From Bacteroidota bacterium (GTDB taxonomy: Bacteria > Bacteroidota > Ignavibacteria > Ignavibacteriales > Ignavibacteriaceae), in the NCBI GenBank assembly GCA_030706105.1, contig JAUZPC010000224.1, positions 1-5,489 on the forward strand: 5,489 bases of DNA. The letters run 5' to 3'. Position numbers and translations under genes: made by a program. Shown here piece by piece: positions 1-4,499 of this stretch (position 1 is the stretch's first letter; the number at the start of each line of letters is the position of its first letter). Below the pieces are notes generated by a model. It saw nothing but the letters and a program-made list of their open reading frames with translations, was not told where the DNA came from and did not search any database.

Positions 1-1
1 A

Positions 2-112
2 GGGTACAATACAAAAATTGCGGAAAAGGCGGTCAGGGACATATTAGACAAACTGCCAAATCTTTCTCTTGAGCAGCTAATAAAATCCGCATTAACAGCA
101 CTGAATAACTGA
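2..112 (+). CDS. ruvA: RuvA C-terminus (domain III), 5'-truncated by the window edge
   Basis: The last 36 codons of a gene that begins outside the window are read in frame from base 2 to the TGA at 110-112. The peptide begins GYNTKIAEKAVRDIL, continues through a proline turn, and ends with SLEQLIKSALTALNN. This matches the layout of RuvA domain III: an 'ALGY..xEAxxAV' helix, a linker, then a closing 'sleeLIkeAL..L' helix just before the stop. In known RuvA proteins this mobile three-helix domain contacts RuvB and controls branch migration at Holliday junctions, while the DNA-binding tetramer core lies in the N-terminal part, which is not visible here. No ruvB or ruvC follows; the next 690 bp lack a convincing gene. 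The call rests on a short but characteristic piece. The alternative is another protein with a UBA-like C-terminal domain, which I consider unlikely. Confidence 0.82.
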   Translation, partial: GYNTKIAEKAVRDILDKLPNLSLEQLIKSALTALNN

Positions 113-421
113 GACTGTATAGAAATACTTTGTAAAGCCTTTCCGTTGCCTTCAGTATGAGAAGGGGGTGCGGCCTAAAAATGCTTTTAACCTATAATTC
201 CGACAGAAATCCGTATACTATTTAATAGATAGTGACGCTTTGGCAACCAAATTACCTTATCTTTCTATCATTTCTAAATTAGTCCAAATATTATTTACTC
301 GGCATTTTCTTAGGAATTCAGGATATCTTATTTCGGTTACTACTATTGAGATTACTTTAAGACTATCTTATATACTTTTAAGATACCCTCGAAACGATTA
401 TGGGAAAAGGATGCCCAAATG

Positions 422-444
422 AAACCCTGAAAGGGTGAAATTAT
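422..444 (-). repeat. Palindromic intergenic repeat, copy 1 (inverted relative to copies 2 and 3)
   Basis: The core ACCCT-GAA-AGGGT lies at 424-436, a 5-bp stem with a 3-nt loop. The reverse complement of 422-444 matches 523-545 (copy 2) at 22 of 23 positions, so homology extends beyond the palindrome into a TGAAATTAT-type flank and gives the repeat a direction. An AGAATGA at 451-457 also has an inverted counterpart (TCATTCT, 563-569) beside copy 3. This is a short interspersed, REP-like repeat by form; its function is unknown. Confidence 0.85.
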
Positions 445-473
445 AGTAGAAGAATGAGACAATAAAGAGAACA

Positions 474-493
474 AAACCCGGAACGTGTGAAAC
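474..493 (-). repeat. Probable decayed copy of the same palindromic repeat
   Basis: Aligned without gaps to copy 1 (422-441), this 20-base stretch agrees at 16 positions: AAACCC, GAA and GTGAAA are kept, but the right arm of the palindrome is broken. It has the same orientation as copy 1 and starts 52 bp after it, about the same interval as separates copies 2 and 3. The match is short and in AT-rich DNA, so coincidence cannot be excluded. Confidence 0.4.
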
Positions 494-522
494 TATTGAA
501 TTTATAATCACAAAAAGAAATC

Positions 523-546
523 ATAATGTCACCCTTTCAGGGTTTA
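523..546 (+). repeat. Palindromic intergenic repeat, copy 2
   Basis: The core ACCCT-TTC-AGGGT lies at 531-543 and can form a 5-bp hairpin. The 24-base unit matches copy 3 (573-596) at 22 positions in the same orientation, exactly 50 bp upstream, and matches copy 1 in inverted orientation at 22 of 23 positions. Copies 1 and 2 together could therefore form a long hairpin with about 78 nt between the arms, the arrangement called a REPIN in REP-bearing genomes. No RAYT-type transposase is visible in the window. Confidence 0.85.
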
Positions 547-572
547 TCGACTATTCGATGTATCATTCTACG

Positions 573-596
573 ATCATATCACCCTTTCAGGGTTTA
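573..596 (+). repeat. Palindromic intergenic repeat, copy 3
   Basis: The core ACCCTTTCAGGGT lies at 581-593 and is followed by TTA, as in copy 2. The homology ends at about 596. No further copy is found one period downstream (around 637), so this closes the cluster. The repeat lies inside a spurious open frame (558-797), which explains the ISPFQGL at that frame's start. Confidence 0.85.
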
Positions 597-806
597 ATAA
601 TTCCGAAAATGAAGCGAGGAATCTGTTATGTCTTTGCTATGATGCAGGCCTGTTTTTGTGTTTTGCAAACAATTAGAATTCTCTTAGGATGTCTTTTATA
701 CTTTGTGGAGTTGGGGTCCAATATATTTGAAGACAACAACATTAGCAAAATTTATATTTGTTCCCCTTGCGTTTTTAATTATTTGAGCCATTGCTAATCT
801 GTGTTT

Positions 807-1463
807 TTATTTAACTGTTACTTCCAGATGTGCAACATTTGTAATACTCGCAAATATTTTATCCCCGGAATACATATTGCCGACTCCGGCAGGCGTCCCC
901 GTAAAAATAATATCTCCCTTCTCAAGTGTCATGACTGAAGAAATATACTGTACAAGTGAAACGGGAGGGAATATCATCTTTTTAAGAGATTCCTTTTGTT
1001 TTACTGCCCCGTTTTGGATAAGAGAAAGCTCTTCTTCAAGAGTCAAATGATAATCTTCCGATGAAATAAAATCCGATATGGGGGCAGAAGTATCAAAACA
1101 TTTGGAGGTTGTCCAGGGAAGTCCTTTTTTCTTAAGCAGGCTCTGTTCGTCTCTTAAGGTAACATCAATGCCAACCCCATAACCGGAAATTGCATTCTCT
1201 GCTTCTGCTGAGGACGAGTTTTTTATTGAAGAACCTATAAGCAATAAAAGCTCAGCTTCAAACTGCATGCATTCAGCATAGTCCGGCTTAATAATTTTAT
1301 CACTATCGTAGATTATAGATGAAGGCGGCTTTAAAAACAAAATCGGCTTTGCCGGAACTTCACTATCAAATTCTTTTATGTGATCATAATAATTACGTCC
1401 GATGCAGATAATCTTTCCCACAGGCAATTCTATTCCGGACTTTCTAAATTTGGCAGTTTTCAT
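807..1463 (-). CDS. Fumarylacetoacetate hydrolase family protein, FAHD1-type (acylpyruvase / oxaloacetate decarboxylase-like)
   Basis: This 218-residue protein is essentially one FAH catalytic domain, the usual length for the compact FAHD1/YcgM group. The N-terminal motif CIGRNYYDHIKE (20-31) carries H28 and E31, which correspond to the catalytic His-Glu pair of FAHD1. LFLKPPSS (42-49) follows. FEAELLLLIG (68-77) supplies metal ligands E69 and E71, and GYGVGIDVTLRDEQ (94-107) supplies the third, D100. KKKGLPWTTSKCFD (111-124) places K121 at the substrate-binding lysine, and GDIIFTGTPAGVG (183-195) is the family signature. Known relatives are cytosolic Mg/Mn enzymes that cleave acylpyruvates or decarboxylate oxaloacetate; others act as isomerases in aromatic degradation or as oxaloacetate tautomerases. 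No aromatic-pathway neighbours are present, so a house-cleaning role in oxaloacetate or acylpyruvate metabolism is the better guess. The exact substrate cannot be read from sequence. The start gives the expected N-terminus but lacks a Shine-Dalgarno. The gene is divergent from ppiD. Confidence 0.9.
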   Translation of the reverse strand: MKTAKFRKSGIELPVGKIICIGRNYYDHIKEFDSEVPAKPILFLKPPSSIIYDSDKIIKPDYAECMQFEAELLLLIGSSIKNSSSAEAENAISGYGVGIDVTLRDEQSLLKKKGLPWTTSKCFDTSAPISDFISSEDYHLTLEEELSLIQNGAVKQKESLKKMIFPPVSLVQYISSVMTLEKGDIIFTGTPAGVGNMYSGDKIFASITNVAHLEVTVK

Positions 1464-1647
1464 TATTGCTACTTATATATTATTGATGCAAATTAGAATT
1501 ATTTACAGATAAACAAAATGAGAAAAGTAACTTAAATAAGCAAAACCTTAAAATAATTTATTTTATCAAAAAGAAGCAAAATAAACTAAAACGGGCGGTA
1601 TTTTTAACTAAATTATTAAAAAATAGGATAATAATAATAATTTTCCA

Positions 1648-1676
1648 TTGTTTTTCTATAGTTATATTTCTATTTT
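1648..1676 (+). promoter_or_regulatory. Candidate promoter for the PpiD-like gene
   Basis: TTGTTT (1648-1653) and TATTTT (1671-1676) are separated by 17 bp, a sigma70-like arrangement about 50 bp before the start codon. It lies in a very AT-rich divergent region (1464-1723) that also holds a short ATA triplet run (1628-1639). In sequence this AT-rich, such a match is easy to obtain by chance. No convincing Bacteroidota-type TAnnTTTG -7 box with a properly spaced TTG was found as an alternative. Confidence 0.3.
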
Positions 1677-1708
1677 AACATTCTTAAAATATTTTTCATA
1701 CTTAATCC

Positions 1709-1712
1709 GGAG
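1709..1712 (+). promoter_or_regulatory. Ribosome binding site of the PpiD-like gene
   Basis: GGAG lies 11 nt before the ATG at 1724. Further in-frame ATGs follow at codons 3, 4 and 7. For those the spacing would be 17 nt or more, so this site favours the first ATG. The 11-nt spacing is slightly long for a Shine-Dalgarno. Confidence 0.5.
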
Positions 1713-1723
1713 ACTATAAGATT

Positions 1724-3820
1724 ATGGCTATGATGGCCAAAATGAGAAGCTTGGCACCTGCATTTATTATAACTGTAGGAGCTATATTTGTTTTGTTTAT
1801 GGTTATGTCCGACTCTAACGTCATGCAGGCATTAGGCGGCAGATCCAATAACGTTGGCTCAGTAAATGGCGTAAATATTTCTTACCAGGAATTTAGTAAA
1901 GCCATTGAACAGCAATTACAGCTTGCTAAACAGCAAGGGCAGGAAATTTCTGAAGATCAAATGGATCAGTTCAGAGAGCAGGTCTGGGATTCTTATGTTC
2001 AACAAAAATTGGTTGATCAAGAGATTAAAAAACTTGGAATAACTGTATCTGACCAGGAAGTTGAAGATCTCCTTTTCGGAGATAATCCTCCACAGGAATT
2101 GACCAGGCAGTTTACTGATTCTACCGGTAGATTTAACCGTAGTGCTTACGTTCAGGCATTAAAAGATAAAAGAAATGCCGCCATTCTTGTCCAGGTTAAA
2201 GATGGTATGAAACAGCAGATGATTCAAAGGAAGCTGCAGAGCATGCTGATGGCTTCTGTTGTTCTAAATGAAGATCAAATGCAGACTTCATATAAAGACC
2301 AGACAATAAATTATAATTTTGAGTATGCTTTTGTTGATGCTAATATTATTCCTGATAATCAGGTCTCCGTTAATGATCAGGATTTAAAAACCTATTATGA
2401 AAAGCATCAGGAAAAATACAGAGTTAAAGCATCACGTAAAGTAGATTTTGTTCTGTTTGCAACTACACCTTCGGGTGAAGACTCTGCTGCCGTTAAAAAA
2501 GAAATAACTAATGTATATCAGACGATTAAAAATGATACGTCAAATTTCAAATCGTTAGTTGAGCAGCACTCAATGCAGCCCTATTCTAAAGATACTATTC
2601 CTTTTACTCAACTAACAGGAGAAGCTGCTACAAGTCTTGCAAATAGTTCTGCAGGAGCTTTAACCGAACCTTTAGCTTCTCAAGAAGGTTATGTTATCTA
2701 TAAAATATCTTCAATAATTCCTGGGACCTCCGAAGTTGCTCATGCTGAGCATATCCTTATAAATCAGTTCGGAGACAGTGCTCAGAATTATGCTGAAGCT
2801 ATGAAAGTTTACAATGAGCTGGTAAACGGCGGTAATTTTGAAAAAATTGCTAAAGAAAAATCAGGCGATAAGGGCAGCGCTGTTCAGGGTGGTGATCTTG
2901 GATGGTTCAGCAAAGGCAGAATGGTACCTGAATTTGAAAACGCTGTATTCAGCGGTTCTGTCGGACAGGTCCTTAAACCGATTAAAACTCAGTTCGGATA
3001 TCACATTATTAAAGTATTAGCCAAAACAACTGATAAAAAGTTTGTTGTGGAAAGAATTATAAGCCCTGTTAAAGCTTCTTTAAATACCCGGGATAACGCA
3101 CAAAATAACGCTAAAGATTTTGGTTATGTAGCTGCTAATAAAGGCGGGCTTGAAGCTGAAGCTAAAATTATGAATTACAGTGTACATCAGTCAGCAAGTT
3201 TCTTAAAAGATGCACAGTATATCCCTGGTTTAGGCGTTAATAAAAGATTAATTGAATGGGCATTTGACAACAAAGTCGGAAAAGTAAACGAAGAGCCATT
3301 CAGAGTTCAAGGCGGTTATGCAATTATTAAAGTTAATGAAGTAGTTAACGACGGCATTGAACCGTTTGAAAAAGTTAAAGATCAAATTAAACCTTTTGTT
3401 CTTAAAGCAAAGAAAATGGAAAAAGCTATTCTAATTGCTAATGACGTTAAGAGCAAGATAAACGGTAATCTTAAAAATGCTCCTATGGTTAACAATAAAG
3501 TAGCTTATGATACTACCGGACAGTTTACTTTAGCAGGACAAAATATTCCTAAAATCGGCAGAGATTTTGTAGTAATGGATAATATTAAAAAATTGTCATT
3601 AAACTCTATCTCCGAACCTATTAAAGGTCTTAGAGGTTACTATATTATAAGAATGATTGGAAGAACTAATTTTGATAAGAATCAGTATGATGCTCAAAGA
3701 CAGAGTCTAATTGGCGGTACATATCAGCAGAAGATGCAGATGTTCTTCCAGGAATGGATTAAAGCTTTGAAGAAAAATGCGGATATTGTTGATAAACGAT
3801 ATATGTTCTTCGGACAATAA
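1724..3820 (+). CDS. ppiD: PpiD/SurA-like membrane-anchored peptidyl-prolyl isomerase (periplasmic folding chaperone)
   Basis: This 698-residue protein has the PpiD plan. A short positive N-terminus (K6, R8) precedes one hydrophobic segment at about 10-28, which acts as an uncleaved inner-membrane anchor. A SurA_N-type chaperone region rich in Gln and charged helices runs from about 44 to 215, opening with GSVNGVNISYQEF. A canonical parvulin (PPIC) domain spans about 338-435, with AHAEHILI (H340, H343), QGGDLGWF (388-395), M400, F404 and FGYHIIKV (H427). This domain looks catalytically intact. Flanking it are degenerate parvulin-like units at about 237-331, 444-541 and 550-647; each ends in P-x5-GY-x-I-x-[KR] (P316, P525, P632; P419 in the active unit), but they lack the histidine/GGDLGWF signature. 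In known PpiD proteins such a factor sits at the Sec translocon and helps newly exported envelope proteins fold. The length is near E. coli PpiD (about 620) plus roughly one extra module. It appears monocistronic, with its own RBS and a strong terminator. The symbol is by architecture, not proven orthology. Confidence 0.88.
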   Translation: MAMMAKMRSLAPAFIITVGAIFVLFMVMSDSNVMQALGGRSNNVGSVNGVNISYQEFSKAIEQQLQLAKQQGQEISEDQMDQFREQVWDSYVQQKLVDQEIKKLGITVSDQEVEDLLFGDNPPQELTRQFTDSTGRFNRSAYVQALKDKRNAAILVQVKDGMKQQMIQRKLQSMLMASVVLNEDQMQTSYKDQTINYNFEYAFVDANIIPDNQVSVNDQDLKTYYEKHQEKYRVKASRKVDFVLFATTPSGEDSAAVKKEITNVYQTIKNDTSNFKSLVEQHSMQPYSKDTIPFTQLTGEAATSLANSSAGALTEPLASQEGYVIYKISSIIPGTSEVAHAEHILINQFGDSAQNYAEAMKVYNELVNGGNFEKIAKEKSGDKGSAVQGGDLGWFSKGRMVPEFENAVFSGSVGQVLKPIKTQFGYHIIKVLAKTTDKKFVVERIISPVKASLNTRDNAQNNAKDFGYVAANKGGLEAEAKIMNYSVHQSASFLKDAQYIPGLGVNKRLIEWAFDNKVGKVNEEPFRVQGGYAIIKVNEVVNDGIEPFEKVKDQIKPFVLKAKKMEKAILIANDVKSKINGNLKNAPMVNNKVAYDTTGQFTLAGQNIPKIGRDFVVMDNIKKLSLNSISEPIKGLRGYYIIRMIGRTNFDKNQYDAQRQSLIGGTYQQKMQMFFQEWIKALKKNADIVDKRYMFFGQ

Positions 3821-3826
3821 AAAATT

Positions 3827-3859
3827 AAAAAAGCCTCCGTTAAAGGAGGCTTTTTTTTT
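3827..3859. terminator. Bidirectional rho-independent terminator between convergent genes
   Basis: The GC-rich stem GCCTCC (3833-3838) / GGAGGC (3845-3850) closes a 6-nt GTTAAA loop. It is extended by six A-T pairs (3827-3832 with 3851-3856) and followed by a run of nine T (3851-3859). Read on the minus strand, the A-run becomes the U-tract, so the same hairpin can end both the PpiD-like gene (stop at 3818-3820) and the convergent 142-residue gene (stop at 3882-3884). Confidence 0.93.
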
Positions 3860-3881
3860 GTTTAAATCGTTTTTCAGAATT

Positions 3882-4310
3882 TTATTTTTTCCGTTTTACA
3901 TCATTTAGGTACATTTTAGTCCATTCCAAATCAGAAAGTAGTTCGTCAAGCCTTCCTAATGATTCCGGGTCCAAAACATAATAATTAGATTCAAAATATA
4001 CTTTAACACTACCTTCAGCGGAACGGGTAATGTTTTTAAGCAGCTCCTTAGCCTGGGTAATATTGTCCGAAAGGTCCTTTTTTATTAAATCCCTGTTGAA
4101 GTCGGCATTCTTTGCGCTTTCCTTAAATATCCTCATCAAACCCTTAATGTATTTTGCTTTGAATAAAAGAGTGTCAAAAAGGTTTTTGTTTGTAGCAGTG
4201 ATGATAGAAAATAATTTTTCCAGATCATCTTGTCTCTTTAGTTTTGAACCTGAAAAATTTCTCACAGCTTCAGCTAAAGTTAAATTATCTTCGTTGTTGG
4301 ATATTAGCAT
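3882..4310 (-). CDS. Hypothetical 142-residue charged helical protein
   Basis: I do not recognise this protein. It has no signal peptide, no membrane segment, no cysteine and one tryptophan (W130). After a polar N-terminus (1-22) the sequence looks helical and amphipathic, with heptad-like spacing of Leu/Ile/Phe among Lys and Asp, in two stretches at about 24-65 and 70-97. A short strand-like SVKVYFESNYYVL (101-113) follows, then a last acidic helix, ESLGRLDELLSDLEWTKMYL (116-135), and a basic tail KRKK. That pattern suits a small cytosolic helical-bundle protein, perhaps a chaperone or partner-binding protein, but this is inference from composition only. Gene status is supported by the full-length open frame, its placement just behind a bidirectional terminator, and a protein-like amino acid mix. 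The overlapping plus-strand frame (4030-4332) reads as a hydrophobic shadow. The ATG at 4308-4310 has no Shine-Dalgarno. Confidence 0.72.
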   Translation of the reverse strand: MLISNNEDNLTLAEAVRNFSGSKLKRQDDLEKLFSIITATNKNLFDTLLFKAKYIKGLMRIFKESAKNADFNRDLIKKDLSDNITQAKELLKNITRSAEGSVKVYFESNYYVLDPESLGRLDELLSDLEWTKMYLNDVKRKK

Positions 4311-4322
4311 AATTTTAGTTTT

Positions 4323-4350
4323 ATTATATTAGGATATAAACAAACATAAA
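4323..4350 (-). promoter_or_regulatory. Candidate promoter of the 142-residue hypothetical gene
   Basis: On the minus strand a perfect TATAAT (4328-4323) is preceded, after a 16-bp spacer, by TTTATG (4350-4345), a weak -35. The -10 box ends only 12 nt before the start codon, so the transcript would have a leader of about 5 nt. That fits the lack of a Shine-Dalgarno. The AT-rich context makes a chance TATAAT fairly likely. Confidence 0.3.
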
Positions 4351-4417
4351 GATGAAAGATCAAAAAATAAAGAGTAAAGCATAAAAAAATGATTTTTGAA
4401 GAAATTATTGCATACTG

Positions 4418-4448
4418 TGACTGTAACTCTAAAAAGAGATAACAGTTA
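4418..4448 (+). promoter_or_regulatory. Interrupted inverted repeat upstream of the aldo/keto reductase
   Basis: TGACTGT (4418-4424) pairs with ACAGTTA (4442-4448), including one G-T pair. An inner CTCT (4427-4430) pairs with AGAG (4435-4438) around an AAAA loop, and a small 2/3-nt internal loop separates the two stems. It lies about 50 bp before the reductase start. It could be a leader hairpin or a dyad for a transcription factor. It is not a terminator, since no T-run follows. No known operator was recognised. Confidence 0.25.
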
Positions 4449-4484
4449 ATTATATTTTTACATTATTAAATTTATTAACTAATC

Positions 4485-4488
4485 AGGA
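4485..4488 (+). promoter_or_regulatory. Ribosome binding site of the aldo/keto reductase
   Basis: AGGA lies 11 nt before the ATG at 4500, the same spacing as the GGAG of the PpiD-like gene. A purine-rich GAGAG (4491-4495) lies closer and could contribute. A nearer ATG at 4489 opens only four codons (MREK) before a stop that overlaps the true start, so 4500 is the coding start. Confidence 0.45.
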
Positions 4489-4499
4489 ATGAGAGAAAA

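Larger units (their letters stand above)
113..806. other. Gene-poor intergenic region with a palindromic repeat cluster
   Basis: About 690 bp separate the ruvA stop from the stop of the minus-strand FAH gene. Two ATG-started open frames exist here (240-422 and 558-797, plus strand), but neither resembles a protein I know. The second is partly made of translated repeat: its opening ISPFQGL is simply the palindrome read in that frame. I find no tRNA or rRNA signature, no clear terminator after ruvA, and no transposase remnant. The only organised content is the repeat cluster at 422-596, listed separately. The stretches 113-420 and 600-806 show AT-rich sequence with only weak, chance-level inverted repeats. 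The region may be eroded mobile-element or pseudogene DNA, but nothing visible proves that. Confidence 0.6.

Noticed and set aside
149..165. CCTTC / GAAGG hairpin downstream of ruvA as its terminator
   Set aside because: The stem is only 5 bp and is followed by a G-rich stretch instead of a T-run.
364..385. 7-bp inverted repeat TATCTTA / TAAGATA with an 8-nt loop
   Set aside because: All but one of its pairs on each arm are A-T, no T-run follows and no gene ends nearby; chance level in this composition.
385..398. Possible fifth decayed palindrome (ACCCTCGAAACG) upstream of copy 1
   Set aside because: It needs a 1-nt gap, lacks the right arm and is off the 50-55 bp spacing; too weak to list as a repeat.
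240..422. Plus-strand open frame of 60 codons in the gap after ruvA
   Set aside because: No RBS, no recognisable family and a low-complexity hydrophobic/basic composition typical of translated AT-rich intergenic DNA; it ends at the first palindromic repeat.
422..596. CRISPR array
   Set aside because: The units sit about 50 bp apart, but orientation changes within the cluster, one copy is degraded, only three or four units exist, and no cas gene is present. The palindrome is better explained as a REP-like repeat.
558..797. Plus-strand open frame of 79 codons between the repeats and the FAH gene
   Set aside because: Its start overlaps repeat copy 3, so the opening ISPFQGL is translated palindrome. 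The rest is Cys/Phe/Ile-rich without a known domain, and there is no RBS.
741..798. Perfect 8-bp inverted repeat ATTAGCAA / TTGCTAAT just beyond the FAH stop codon
   Set aside because: The arms are 42 nt apart and no T-run follows on the minus strand, so it is not a convincing terminator; an 8-bp match is expected by chance in AT-rich DNA.
4389..4442. 17-codon open frame (MIFEEIIAYCDCNSKKR) upstream of the aldo/keto reductase as a leader peptide
   Set aside because: No RBS precedes it, no attenuator hairpin with a T-run follows, and its residues show no regulatory codon bias; probably chance.
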